From positions 95,893-159,892 of the forward strand of contig MU270115.1 in NCBI GenBank assembly GCA_021432635.1: DNA of 64,000 nucleotides, read 5' to 3'. Both the position numbers and the translations under genes were made by a program. The stretch is from Thozetella sp. PMI_491. Its lineage: Eukaryota; Ascomycota; Sordariomycetes; Chaetosphaeriales; Chaetosphaeriaceae. How positions within the stretch are numbered: position 1 is the stretch's first letter; every line of letters starts with the position of its first letter. Positions 1 through 12,584 of this stretch are shown here, piece by piece. The notes under the pieces are model-generated. The model had not been told where the DNA came from. It made no database searches and saw only the letters and a program-made list of their open reading frames with translations.

Positions 1-71
1 AATACTAAGACTTTTTTATTAATAAAATAAACTAATGAACTAATAAACTAATAAATTAATAAACTAATAAA

Positions 72-1713
72 CTATTCTTTTTCTTCCTCTTCTATTATTA
101 AAGCCTTTAACTCCGCTATATCTTTAATTCCCCAGCTTTTAAGTAAAATAAGCTGTTTAACTGTTTCTAGGTATAAACTATTCCTAGCTTTAGTAATAAT
201 ATTACCCCCTATACTAAAGACGCTTTCAACTGCTGCTGAGGTAGCTGGTATAGCTAAATATCGCTTAGCTAATATAGCTAGTATAAGAAATCAGTGGCTA
301 TTAGTTTTCCACTATATAAGTGGCTCTATTTTAGGGCCCTTATTACACTCTTTAAAGTATAGTGTATATTCCTCCTCAATGCTTTCCAGCTATATATATA
401 GCTCATCCTCTAAGCTAGATTTATTGTCTAAAATACTATAAATATCTATATTATCTATATTTAGCTCGTCGAAAGATATATTAGGATTTATAATATTTTT
501 AGCTTTAATATCTTATTTTAATTGTAAATATTCTGATTTAAATAAGCTAGTTATATCCTTTAAAAAATTAGGGTAAAAATAAAGTAATCTATTATCTTTA
601 AAGTGTAATAACTTAAACCTAGGGTCTAGTATTATACTAAAAAGGTATAGTTTAAAATCTTTAAAAGTAGTTGCTATAAGTCATCTTGGAAAATATTTAT
701 CTAGCTTAAATAAGCCAGCTTATATAGCTTAGATAAAGCTATTATAATCAAGAGTAGTATCGGTTTTTTACTCGTTTTTTAAGTCGTTTAATAGCCGTTC
801 AAGCTTAGTATAAATTTGATATATAAATAATAAGCCTTTATTAAGGGTAGTATAAACTTGGCCTTAAAGTTTAATAGTAGGGGTAATAAATATATAAAAG
901 ATTTCAGATAGTTTTTATAAAGCTAGCCAGTCTAAATCGGATAAAGTATACCGTTTAAACTCTTTATTTTTAATAAGTTTAGATATATATAAAATAATAT
1001 CTTTAAGCTCAAGCGTTACTTTAATCATATTATAAGTGGAATTCTATCGAGTAGTATTATCTAAGGGTATTCATTTAATATTATAAATAGCTAATATTTT
1101 ACCCTCTTTTTTATATTTATTAAAAACTTCATTAAATAACTGTTGATTTTCCTAGGTATATTTTATAAGAGTAGCAATTCGTCATACTTTATTAGTTAAT
1201 CCTTTAACCTTATTAAAAGAGCTTTCTTTATCTTTATTTTTATCGTTTTCATATATTAAGTTATTAGTATAATTAAAAAGCTCTTCCTCTAAAGCAGATT
1301 ATAGTAAATATTCCTTTAATATATCTTTAACCACTATATTTAATACATGTGTTATATAGTAGATATTATATAAAATAAGGCTTTTAAGATTATTATTTTT
1401 AATCGTTTTTATAAAAGTATTATTATTAGAGGCGTTATCTCGAGTAATACTAAGAATATTAGACGTTTTTAAGCTATAAAGCTTTAAAATATCTATAAGC
1501 TTAGTATATATATATTGTCTAGTATGGCTTTTAGTAAGCTTATTAAAGCTAATTAGCTTATAATTTAGCTTATATTTATCATTAATATATATTAAAAGTA
1601 AGCTAAAGTAAGCCATTTAATTATTAGCAGTCCAAATATCAAGTGTAAGTGAAAATATACCGTTATTATTAATATAGTTTTTAATTTTTAAAATAAGGGT
1701 ATTTAAAGCTTCT
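72..1713 (-). pseudogene. hAT transposase, C-terminal part (RIPed)
   Basis: The minus-strand reading frame ends at a TAG at 72-74. The last 75 or so residues contain a typical hAT dimerisation region: LAILAKRYLAIPATSAAVES followed by VFSIGG and a LILLKSW motif, matching PF05699 (patch at roughly 80-300). Further upstream (1299-1616) lies an RNase H-like core segment with ITRDNASNNN and YITHVLNIVVKDIL. This resembles the 'DNASNN...HxLNLVVKDIL' region of fungal Restless-like hAT transposases. Internal stops in between are RIP-type. In the intact protein this would be the DDE nuclease and dimer interface. Family assignment is strong; activity is lost. Confidence 0.85.
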
Positions 1714-2152
1714 TGTTACAACTAAGGCATCAGCCACCTCCCTGCGACCGCTAACGCGGCCTAGCGCTTAACCACAAGCGGTTACGACGGGTAGAAACCC
1801 CAATAGATGCCTTAGGCATCCACACAGATGTTCCGCCAGTTAGGAAGGATCACTACAGAGCGCCCAACCCTTAGTGAGCCTAGAGCTCCTGGATCACCTA
1901 GGAGCTCTAGACCTTTAGTAATCCTTAGTAAGCTATAAAGAGTAATCTAGTATATAAGACTATAGTCTCTACCTAGATAGATCAGTTAGCCTTTACTCTT
2001 TAGTAATTAATCTCTTTATATAAGCTTAACGCTTATACTATTAGATCTTACCTTATGTTAATTAATACTCTACTTATCTCTACCCTCCCTACCTTAGGAA
2101 AGAACCCTCTATACATTAAGAATACTAACCTTAAGATCTTAGTGTTATAATA
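1714..2152 (+). repeat. Gypsy-1 5' LTR
   Basis: Direct repeat partner of 9037-9475; both are 439 bp. The first 200 bp or so are GC-balanced and almost free of RIP (for example CTGCGACCGCTAACGCGG), whereas the same part of the 3' LTR is strongly mutated by C-to-T and G-to-A changes. The downstream half of this LTR is RIPed like the body. It ends at 2152 with a RIPed form of TAACA. Confidence 0.93.
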
Positions 2153-2212
2153 TATTAATTACTCTCTTTTAAAGGATAAGATAAATATAATCAATAACGT
2201 TTTATAGTTAAT

Positions 2213-4905
2213 ATGTCTAGTAAGAATACCTTATCTACTAGTAGTTATAACTCTAGTAAATCTAGAAAAGGGAAAGACAAAGCCCCTACTTAATATAGCC
2301 TTAATCAGGAAATAAAAGATATAGGAAAAGATAGTAGAGATAATACTAACTATGCCTATAAAAAGCTTAAAAATAACTTTGATAAAATAGTAAAGATCCT
2401 AAAAGAAGTTTATAATAAAGCACGCTAAGTCTTAGAACTTGTTAATAAAGTTAATATACTATATGTTATTGTTAATATTATTAGGACCCTTATTGTTAGA
2501 CGTGAAAAACTTAAGCTTAACCCCTTATAAACTTTTAATAGTACCCCTAGACTTTTAAAAAGCTATCTAGCCTAAGTAGAAGCTTATTATTACTTTTATA
2601 CTAATAGCTTTAAAAATAAGGCTAAAAAAGTAGTATATATTACTTTATTCTTTAAAAGAAAAGCACTAGCCTAGTTTAAACCCTACCTTATAAAATTCTT
2701 TAAGAAAGGACTTACTTATATGTTATGCCTAGAAACTTAGAATATGTTTGTATTTTATACAGGGTATAAATATACCTTAAGATTACTGTTTTAGGAATTT
2801 AATAAGAAATACTAATAGGAATAAGACTTGTACTAACTTAGATAGAAAGGATTAGTAGTTTAATATATAGTAGACTTTTAATAACTTTACTTACTCCTTA
2901 ATTATATAGATAAAACTAAGAAGTTTCTATTCTACTAAGGACTTAAGAGTAAAGTTAAGGATAAAGTCTTTAAACTTAATACCCTAGAAGATTTCTTATT
3001 ATATATAAAAATAGCAACCTATATTAATAATTAACTGTATAAATAAAGGATGGAAAGATAATAAGCTAACACTAAAAGGCCTTAATAGTATAATTAGCCC
3101 AAGTAATCTACTGACTAATGCTAGAACTATTAAACGATAGTATATAGGATATATTTAAGACCTATAGACCTAAATATAGTATAATAAAAACTAAAATAAG
3201 ACTTAAAAGACATTAAGTACTATAACTATTAAAAAAGGGGATATTATACTAATACTTGTAAATAACTAAAAAAGATAGGTTAAAAACTAGTACCTAAAAA
3301 GTAGTTAGCTAACTTAATATAATATAAATTAGTGTAGACCCTAAGTATAACTATATAAAATAACTTAAACTATAATATTATAGACCTTAATAATACCTAT
3401 ATTATAACACTAATAAAAGGACTATCTCTAGATTAATATATAGCTTTAAGTAGATTAGTAACTAAAGAAGTTATACTATATCTTAAAATAATAACTAAAA
3501 CAAACTATTTATTATTACTAGCTGGAAATAGTATAACCCTAACTATATAAGAATTAAAGCTAATTATATATTATAAACTAGATAGACTATATAAAACAGA
3601 TAGAGCTAAGGCCTGCCTAGAATACTAAGGTAAGAAAGTCTACTATATCTAAGAATAAGGAGAAGTAACAATATATATTTATTGTAAAAAGCACTTACTC
3701 TCTTATATATTACTACCTTTAAAATATATAAAAAATTAAGACAATAGATTAAACTATTAGCTATAAAAAGTATATAATAACTACTTTAAGAATAAGAAGA
3801 AATATTAATTCTTAAACCTAAATAACCCTAGGTATAACATATATATTAAAGACAGTACCTTATATATAAGATAAGAATCTACTAGTAAATAGTAATTAGG
3901 GAAGTTTTAACAACTAGATATCCTAATACCTATATCTAAATAACTAGACTACCCTAAATAATACCTTATAATAATATATTATAATAATAAAGAAGTCTAA
4001 AAGATATAGTTAGATAACTCTCCTGTTAGGACTTATATCTATAAAGGAAGTGATAAATAACTTGCCTTTTATATGCCTAGGCAATAAGGAGAAGAATTTA
4101 ATAGTCTATTAGAAATTAAAAAAGAACTAATAAAGGAATTATATAATATACCCTTATTTATAGTTTAAGAATACCTAGGGATTAGACTTAACTTAATCCT
4201 AGGAGGGGAATATATATTATTTCTTATAGACAGAGTTTTATATTATAACTCCTTAAAAAATAATTAATAATTAAACTATTAAGATAACCCTTAAATAAGC
4301 CTATAATATAGATATTATAAAGAAGTTACTTAGATATAATATATTATACTATATAAAGTATATACTATAGATAAACTTAAGCATAATTTTTTCCCTATTA
4401 AGTATAAGATATAATAAATTAACAACCTATACTTATAGGAAAAAATAAAGTATTAGGAAATAAAAGACTAATATAATAAATAGGCTACTTTTAAGCTAAA
4501 CCCTTAGTTCTTAATATGTTATAAAAATAAGCTAAATATAATATAATATACTTTAATAGTATACTTATATTATTACTTAGAAAAAACTATATAATAATAT
4601 TAAGGAAAAGTATAAGGATATACTCCTATAAGAAAAGACCCTATTAGCTTATAAATAAAAACTATAAAAGAATAAATTAAAGCTGTAAAACATATATAAA
4701 AATAATTTATTAATATAGGACTTAAGCCCTAGCTTAAAGATCTTATATAATATAAGTTATAACCTATAGATAAAGGCTAATACTTATAGCTAATCCTAGG
4801 ACGAGACTAGATAAAAAACAATAGATATTACCTATAAAGAATTAATAGGACAACCTAGAGATAAAGACTCTTATAATAGCTACTAGCTTAAACTTAAGAC
4901 TATTT
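2213..4905 (+). pseudogene. Gypsy-1 gag (RIPed), with unusually long C-terminal extension
   Basis: Starts at ATG 2213 (MSSKNTLSTSSYN...) and runs in one frame to about 4,905 with only RIP-type stops. A degraded CCHC zinc knuckle lies at about 3,215-3,262 (YNYxKRGYYTNTCK, from an original CxxCxxxxHxxxxC), in frame with the ATG, near residue 340. Gag usually ends soon after the knuckle. Here the same frame stays readable for roughly 540 further codons before the protease begins in the -1 frame at about 4,905. I do not recognise that extension. It contains patches such as YYIQEQGEVTIYIYCKKH and a GRDWIKDN segment near its end. In a live element Gag would package the RNA in virus-like particles. 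Confidence 0.75.
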
Positions 4906-7900
4906 ACCTATGTTTTTATTATTAATAATTAATATAATATTATTATAGTAATTAATAGTAGATCTTAAGGAAATTATATATTACCTAGAGTTATTAACTA
5001 GCTATAACTACCTTAGAAAAAGAAAGAATTTATATATTACTTATATATTATAAAAGGAGAACTAGCTTAGTATAGAAAGGGAGATATTATAATAAAGACT
5101 ATATCCCTCTTAATATTAGCCTATAATATATATAATAAAGAAATAACCTTTAATATTATAGAAATTAGATTATACCACCTAATTCTAAGGATATTATAGT
5201 TATAAAAAAACAACTTAAGAATTAACTAGATAACTAATTAGATATTTTTTAGACTAATACTTAAAAAATATACCTAATTAATCTTAGAGAAAGAAACTAA
5301 AGACATTTAAAGAGACTTAGCCTTTAAAGTAACTTATAAGAGATCTTTAAATAAGCCTATAGAAAAGACTTTTAAGATATTAATAATTATTAAAGTATTT
5401 ATAATAAAAACCTTAAGTAAGATACTAAAAGAATACTAAAAGTATAATAAACTATTTAAAAAAATATTAGACATAAGGTTATTAGAGTATAGTTAGTTTA
5501 ACTATTATATACTAATCAAACTAAGAGAATAACCTAAACTATATAAAATCTATAGACTAGATAAGGAGAAACTTATAGCCTTATAATAATACCTTAATAA
5601 AAACCTAGAAAAAGGTTATATATAACCGTTAAATTTACTAGTAGGATATCTTATCTTATTTATATTAAAAAAAGTAAGGATAAAACTAGAAAATAAAGAC
5701 TATATATTAATTATTAATAACTTAACAGTATTACTATCCCTAATAAAAAACTATTACCTTTAATATTTAAACTATAAGACTAATTAATAAAAGCTATAAT
5801 AATAACACGCCTTAACTTAAAAAGAGCCTATAACCTAATTTAAGTAGCTAAGGGAAAAGAATAAAAAATAATAATTAGAATTAAGTATAGATATTATAAG
5901 TATTTAGTTATACTGTTTAAACTATATAATACTTTAGTAATATTTTAAGCTATAATTAACTATATCTTATAATTATATATTAACAGATTTTATATTATCT
6001 ACCTAGATAATATCCTTATCTACTTAAAAAGTAAAATAGAATATAAATAATATATTTATATTATACTATAAGCTTTAAAAGATGTTAAACTCTTAATAAA
6101 ACCTAAAAAGAGTAAGTTTTACACTAAAAAAACTATCTTTCTAGGATTTAAAATTACCCTTAGATTTATAGGAATAGACCTTAAAAAAGTAGTAATAGTA
6201 TAAGACTAGCTACTATTAAAAACAGTAAAAGAAGTATAAGCTTTCCTTAGATTTACTAATTACTACTACTACTTTATAAAAAGCTATAACAAGCTTGCCC
6301 TATTACTTATAAAGCTTACCTATAAGGAGACTAAGTTTAAATAGACTAACTAAGCTAGTAAAGCCTTTAAAGCTATTAAATTATAGATCTTAAACAAACC
6401 TATACTTATACTCCTAGACCTAGTAAGACTATACAAAGTTAAAACTAACTCCTTAAACTTTATAATAAAAGGATAGCTTAAACAATATAATAAGGAAGAA
6501 CTATTATACCTAGTTACCTTCTTCTTAAAGAAGCTTAAAAGAGTAGAAATTAACTATTAGATATATAATAAAAAACTAATAGCTATTATTAAAGCTCTTA
6601 AAGAATAAAAGGTTTACCTTTATAAAGTATAACACTAAGTTATTATTTATATAGATTATAAGAACCTTACCCACTTTATAATTAATAAAGAGCTAAATAA
6701 ATACTAAATTAGATAGACTAAATTCCTCTTAGAATTTAATTTTAAAATTATATATAAAAAGGGACTTAAAAATGCTAAGGCAGATACCTTTAGCTAAAGA
6801 AAAGACTATATATAAAAATTAAAACTATATATATAAAACATCTTAATAGTCTTAAAAGATAAAAGCCTAGGCTAGGCTCTTTAAGAGTTAAACACTGCCT
6901 TTTAAATTCTCCTAGATCCTAACTAGACTAATAAGATTAAGGAAGTCTCTAATAATTAAGACTTTATAAACTTTATATAAAGTAGCCTTAGTAAAAATAT
7001 AGAAAAGAAAAATAAAATCTACTGGTTTTATAGTAAGATCTATATTCTTAATACCCTATAATAAAACCTAGTAAAGGAAGTATATAAAATCCTTCCCTAT
7101 AGACACTAAAGAGTTACTAAGACTTTAAAATAACTATACTATACCTATAACTTTCTTAGAGCTAAGAAAGTCATAAAAGAAGTAATTAAGGAATATAATA
7201 AATATAATAAAAGCAAAGTAAATTAGTATAAGATCTATAGAGAATTATAACCTCTTTTAATCCTTAAAAAGTTATAGAGCTTAGTCTCTCTAGACTTTAT
7301 TATAAAATTACTACTCTTAAAAGAACCCTTGACTAAAATATCTTTTAATAATATCTTAGTAATTACTAATAGACTTACTAAGTATAATTACTTTATCCTA
7401 TATAAAAAAGCTAGTAATACTAAAGAACTAGCCTATATATTTATAAAAAATATTATTATAAACCACAGACTATTAGACAAGCTAGTTAGTAATAGAGATA
7501 AGCTATTCACCTTAAACTTTTAAAAAGCCCTTATAGCTTAACTTAAAACTAAACACTAACTATTAATAACTTACTACTCTTAGTCTAATAAATAAATAAA
7601 AAGACTTAACTAAACTATAGAATAATACCTATATTATTATATTAACTATAAATAAGATAATTAGGTATAACTACTACTAATCGCTTAGTTTACTTATAAT
7701 AGTATTAGGCAAGAGTTAACTAAGATATCCCTATTCTTTACTAACTATAATTTTAAACTAGAAGTTTATTAAACCCCCATTGACTTAAAAAAAAACCTTA
7801 AAATAAGATTAAGAGTTAAAAAGCTAAAAATCTTATATAAACTTATAAAAAAAGAACTAGAATTTATCTATAATAAAATAAGTAAATATACTAACTAGAA

Positions 7901-8342
7901 AAGGTTAAAAGGATTAACCTTTTAAAAGAGAGACAAAGTCTACCTCTTATAAAAGAATATTAAAATAATATAACTAAGCAATAAATTAGACTTTAAAAAA
8001 TTAAGACTATTTTAAATCGAGAAATAAACTAATAAAGTCACCTATAAATTAAAACTACCTATAATAATATAAATATACCTTATTTTTTATATCTTATTAT
8101 TTAAACTAGTATTAAGAAATACTAGACTAGATAAATATATAGTAGTTGATAAATAATTAGAATATAAAATTAAGAATATTATAAACTCTTATAATACTAA
8201 AGATAGATTAGAATACCTAGTTAAATAAATAGGATATAATACTAGTAAAAATATATAAGAACCTAATAAATATCTAGGAAACTTATAAGAGCTTATTTAA
8301 TAGTTCTACTATTAAAACCTTAATTAACTAATAATAGGTTAA
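4905..8342 (+). pseudogene. Gypsy-1 pol: PR-RT-RNaseH-IN-chromodomain (RIPed)
   Basis: Protease at about 4,935-5,215 (INSRSxGNYI, from a DSGAQGN-type active site). Reverse transcriptase at about 5,380-6,060 (FDHYIxL, then KPxxxxIYRL, then LEKGYI..SPAGYPILFVxK). RNase H at about 6,400-6,770. Integrase at about 7,080-7,900, with the core at 7,329-7,523 reading SFNNILVITNRLTKYNYF and LVSNRDKLFT. The C-terminal chromodomain at about 8,155-8,320 reads EYKIKNIINSY, LEYLV and EPNKYL. Stop at 8340-8342. Protease lies in the -1 frame relative to gag, suggesting -1 frameshifting in the live element. RIP has put stops throughout and removed catalytic residues. Family assignment is secure from domain order. 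Confidence 0.9.
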
Positions 8343-9036
8343 AACCTATTACCTCTTAGTTAATTACACTAAAGGTATCTAAACCTTACGCTTCTCCTAT
8401 AATATACTACTCTAAGGATATCTTTTTAATAATATCCTCTTTTAAACCTATAACCCTATAAATAAATAACTACTTACCCTATAAATAAACTAGTTTCTTT
8501 TACTTATATAAATAGTCTAACTATATAAATACCTCAGACAGAGATTTCTATACTACTAGTACTTTAGCATGTTAAAGATAGATCGCCTTACCTATCTCTT
8601 CTTCCTTATACTTTAGCTTAGACTACTTTAATAAGTTCTAAACTATTATACTAGTAAGTTAATAAACACAACCTATATAAGCTATAGAAAATACTTATAA
8701 GTGTTTGCTACTAATAAATTATTATATAATTTCTTAGACTTAATATAATAGTAATATTTTCCTAAACGACTAGTTATCCTACACTTTAAACCCTTTTTAA
8801 AATAATAAGAGTATAATATATTAGACTTAACCCTGTTTTAATTAATAAATTCAGTAAAAAGATAGTATTCCTAAGTTTTATTAGAAATAGTTTTTTATTT
8901 CTTTATATAATTAGATATTTTATTAGTATATAATAATATAAAAGAAAAGGAAAACTTAGCAATATATTAATAGATAAATATAAGTATAGGCTTACTTATA
9001 AGTCGCTAGGGATATTAATATAAAAGGAAAAGCTTA

Positions 9037-9475
9037 TATTATAACTAAGGTATTAACTATTTCTTTATAACTGTTAATACAACTTAGTGCTTAACTATAA
9101 ATAATTATAATAGGTAGAAACCTTAATAAATACCTTAGGCATTTATATAGATATTCTACTAGTTAGGAAGGATTACCATAGAGTACCTAACCCTTAGTAA
9201 GCCTAGAGCTCCTGGATCACCTAGGAGCTCTAGGCCTTTAGTGATCCTTAGTGAGTTATAAAGAGCAACCTAGTATATAAGACTATAGTCTCTACTTAGA
9301 TAGATTAGTTAGCCTTTACTCTTTAGTAATTAATCTCTCTATATAAGCTTAACGCTTATACTATTAGATCTTACCTTACGTTAATTAATACTTTACTTGT
9401 CTCTACCCTTTCTACCTTAGGAAAGAACCTCCTATATATTAAGAATACTAACCTTAGAATCTTAGTGTTATAACA
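9037..9475 (+). repeat. Gypsy-1 3' LTR
   Basis: Starts TATTATAACTAAGG, which is TGTTACAACTAAGG of the 5' LTR after RIP transitions, and ends TTATAACA at 9475. It is followed by target duplication CTTCT (9476-9480). Differences from the 5' LTR are essentially all transitions. Confidence 0.93.
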
Positions 9476-9480
9476 CTTCT

Positions 9481-10130
9481 TTATAACTTTTATCAAGTAT
9501 AATCTTAATTTTATACTGATTTATAATAGGTATAGATTTATTATAATAGTTTAATAGGTCTTAAAACAACTCTAAGTCTAAAATATTAAACGATAAGTTA
9601 TTTTCAACTATAAAGTTTAATACTTTATATAAAGCTTTGTCTTCGTTAAATTCTTGTATAATAGTGGATTGTGTATGCTTTTGGCTTTTTAATTGGTTAA
9701 AAAAGCCTTCTTTTAATAGTATATCTTGTTTAATAAGCTTAGTTTACTCAGCTGCTTTATTAAAAGCTATAGCTAGGTGCTTTTATTTATAGTATTATGT
9801 AAAATTAGAGGATTAAAAACCAGTTATTTTAACTATTTCTTTATAAGAGTAAGTAGTATATTTTATTAAAACCTCTTGTTTTTTAGTATAATTAATAGGC
9901 TGTAAAGTTTGTGTAAATAAGCCGTTTTTAAATATATATATATCTAAATTAGGTAAAATATAGTTGGATTTATTATATTTTAAGTCTTTAAAGCTAGTAA
10001 TAATTTAACTAGTTGATTAACTAGTTAATTAGCTAGTTAATTAGCTAGCTTTATTTATATATATATCTTCTATTATAATAAAGGAGGTAGCTAGTAAGGT
10101 AGGGCTATAAGATCCGTCAGAAGCTATATT
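9481..10130 (-). pseudogene. hAT transposase, N-terminal part (RIPed)
   Basis: This is the continuation of the transposase on the far side of Gypsy-1, in one minus-strand frame with RIP-type stops. Readable segments include FQSSNFTQYYKQKHLAIAFN, then KSQKHTQSTIIQEFNEDKAL and LDLELFQDLLNYYN, a layout seen in the N-terminal third of fungal hAT transposases between the BED finger and the catalytic core. I could not see a BED zinc finger, although RIP turns Cys and His codons into Tyr and may have erased it. A short repeated tract (TTAACTAG/TTAGCTAG units, about 10,005-10,055) lies near the presumed start. The true start codon cannot be fixed. Confidence 0.6.
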
Positions 10131-10137
10131 ATATATA

Positions 10138-10236
10138 AGTGGTTTAAGTGGTTTAAGTAGTTTAAGTGGTTTAAATAGTATAAGTAGTATAAGTAGTGTA
10201 AGTAGTGTAAGTGATATAAGTAATATAAGTAGTAGT
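10138..10236. repeat. 9-bp tandem repeat (about 11 units)
   Basis: Units of the form AGTGGTTTA / AGTAGTATA / AGTAGTGTA follow one another about eleven times, 9 bp each. Variation between units is mostly transitions, as expected from RIP acting on an originally more uniform array. The tract sits just upstream of the hAT N-terminal segment and may have been its leader or an in-frame tripeptide repeat. Confidence 0.75.
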
Positions 10237-10260
10237 AAATAAGTAAAAAGTAATTAGGTG

Positions 10261-11910
10261 TAAAGTAAAGGGGGAGCTTTCTTTATATAGGTTTATTATA
10301 TAAATCTAGAAGATTCTAGTAAAATCTAGCTTATTATTAATTGTATATATATATAATTAGCTTATATATATTATTTTATTATTTATAAAGCCTTTAAATA
10401 TTAATTTATAGGTATTATTAATTATTACTAATAATTTATAAGTAATAAAAACTAATAGAAACTAATAGAAACTTTTAGATTTTATTAAATCTTTTAATTA
10501 TTAATTAATTTATAAATATATTCTATTATTAAAAATATAGATTTATATATAATATATAGATTTATATATAATATATAATATAATATTAATACTCTCTTAA
10601 TATTTTTACTTTAATATAGTTTTATAATTTTTTTTTAAAAAAAATATAAAATTAATTATTTTTAATTAATTAATTAGTATTAATATTTACTAAAACTAAT
10701 TCTAATTAGTAAGAGCTCTTACTAAAATTAAATTAATTATTTAAATCTCTTACTAATACTAATTAATTAATTAATTATTATTAAAACTTACTAATTAATT
10801 TTCTAGCCCTATTTAAGCCGGTTGAGTTAGCTGCTTAGCCTAAGCTAATATATATTTATTATATTATCTTTCCTTTTTCTAATAAAATAAACGCGACTTT
10901 ATATGTGTGAAATTGTTAAATGTGAGCTAGTTTTTATAAATAAACCTCTTATATAGTAAAAAAAGTCTATAAACTCAACCCTTTTTTTTCTACAAGTTCT
11001 ACCACCTATAATACTTACTTTTAAGGGTGGTACAGGCTACATTTCTATACTCTATTAAAATTATATATAATATCAACAGTCTATATGTCTAATATAAACT
11101 TCTTATAGTAGAGACTATAGCCTAGTTGAAATATTTAATCCTAGGCTTTTTATATACCTATTATACTAGGTAGCTTTATAAGAACCTATTTGGTTGAATT
11201 GTAGAGAAAAAAAATACCTTTAGCTGTATTAAGTGGAGATAAGTATAAAAAGGCCTCTTTTAAAAACCTAAAAATAGTTAAACATTAGTATAGGTTTATA
11301 AAACTAACCATAAGTCCCTGTTTTTAATCTTACTTCTAACCTTATTTCCTTTTCTTTACTTTTCCCTTAAATACTCTTAGTAAATTAGTTACCTAGCCTT
11401 TTTTTAGCTACTGAAAAATATAGCTATATTAACTAGTAATAAGTCTATATAAAAGAATACTTATATTTTTTAGCCTTTAGGTAATATTCCTTACTTTTTT
11501 TACAATAGTAATCCTAGGTATAACTTTATATATTATATTTAAATATATTATTAATATAGCTTTATTAGCTATACTAATATATTTAATAAAGATTAAAATC
11601 ATAGCGTTATATATAATATAACTATATTAGGCTATAACTATATCTACTTTACTTTAGGTTTAATTTCTTAATACCTTAGAAATTCTTTTAGTTTCCTAGG
11701 TTTATATTACTTAATTAAGTTTATTATACTACTTTATCCTTATAAAAGCTAGATCAGCTATAGGTTTCCTTTAAAATATATAGCGCTTTAGGATATAATA
11801 ATAGGTTAAAAATATATCCTCTATTAAAAAACTATAAAATTAAAGTTATACTAAGTTTATCTTATAGTATTTTACTATTATAATTACTGCCTACTTATTT
11901 ATTAATATTG
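10261..11910. other. RIPed AT-rich stretch without recognisable gene
   Basis: Very AT-rich, with runs such as TTAATTAATTAATTA around 10,650-10,790 and a poly-pyrimidine-rich part at 11,290-11,400. I see no coding domain on either strand. A slightly less mutated patch at 10,860-11,060 keeps some CA and TG. It probably represents transposon flanks or untranslated ends eroded by RIP. Confidence 0.5.
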
Positions 11911-12346
11911 TTAATATATAACCCATTATTAAATATAGATCCTAAAATATATATTATAAAACGCATGGGCTATATACCTCTAAGGCAGATAAGAAAGCTC
12001 TATACTTATAAAAGATCTACGTAAGTAAAAACAACTACACGCCTTAAAGCATTTATAGTTCCACATAATAGCCACCTCCTATATAAAACAGTTATACTAT
12101 ATAAAAACGCTAAAAACAGACTAAAATATATGCTAAGCCCTTTTAATATATATTTACTAGTAAGAGTATAAAACATATAAGAGGATAAAGTATTTTAAAT
12201 ATAAACAAGCGTTTTATACACTAGTTATTACAAGTATATTAATATAGTAAAAGATGGGCTATCTTAATATGGTAATTAGTGGGGCTATATAGTTTATATA
12301 TACGTAGCTTTACTCCCTGATTTAAATCTTAGATCTTTATCCTTTT
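11911..12346 (+). repeat. Orphan repeat copy A, with an 86-residue reading frame
   Basis: The stretch from about 11,911 to 12,346 matches the reverse complement of 50,058-50,496, with differences that are mostly transitions. Both copies carry the same reading frame, here 11,911-12,171, beginning LIYNPLLNI and including PHNSHLLYKTV and SPFNIYLLVRV before a TAA. This copy has one in-frame TAA (after KRST). The homology ends at an AGATCTTTATCCTTTT segment. I do not recognise the family. A frame readable in two diverged copies suggests a former protein-coding part of a repeat, perhaps the 3' end of a transposon. No function can be assigned. Confidence 0.7.
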
Positions 12347-12584
12347 ACACACATACTTAAATACACTTATACTTCCACCTTAAAAGATCCGCTGGCCGGA
12401 CCCACTTTTCATATGCATTTTATTACTTACGTCATTAAAATTAATTATTTATCATACCTTTTTATAGGTTATAAGCCTAAAGCTTTAGTCTTATATATAT
12501 AACCCTATCCTTAACCCTTACTTTACAAGGGTATAACTTAACTAAACCAAGCCTGATTCTATCTATTCCTTAAGCTATAATATA

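Larger units (their letters stand above)
1714..9475 (+). mobile_element. Gypsy-1: complete Ty3/Gypsy chromovirus, RIPed
   Basis: A complete 7,762-bp LTR retrotransposon with two 439-bp LTRs (1714-2152 and 9037-9475), starting TGTTAC and ending in a RIPed ...TAACA. It is flanked by identical 5-bp duplications CTTCT (1709-1713, 9476-9480). Internal order is Gag with a CCHC knuckle, aspartic protease, reverse transcriptase, RNase H, integrase and a C-terminal chromodomain, which places it in the chromoviruses. Nearly every CA and TG is gone from the body and the coding frames are full of TAA/TAG. It is inserted into a hAT element in opposite orientation. A second copy of the same family (Gypsy-2) lies at 33,774-48,912. 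Confidence 0.95.
1..10260 (-). mobile_element. hAT-family DNA transposon, RIPed and split by Gypsy-1
   Basis: An AT-rich element on the minus strand whose transposase reads from about 10,130 down to 72, interrupted by the Gypsy insertion at 1714-9475. The flanks rejoin cleanly at the 5-bp target duplication CTTCT (1709-1713 and 9476-9480), so both halves are one older element. I could not identify terminal inverted repeats or the 8-bp target duplication expected for hAT elements. The left end may lie outside the window and the right limit (about 10,260) is approximate. Stop codons are almost all TAA/TAG at positions where Gln or Trp fits, consistent with RIP. The element is not mobile as it stands. 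Confidence 0.8.
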
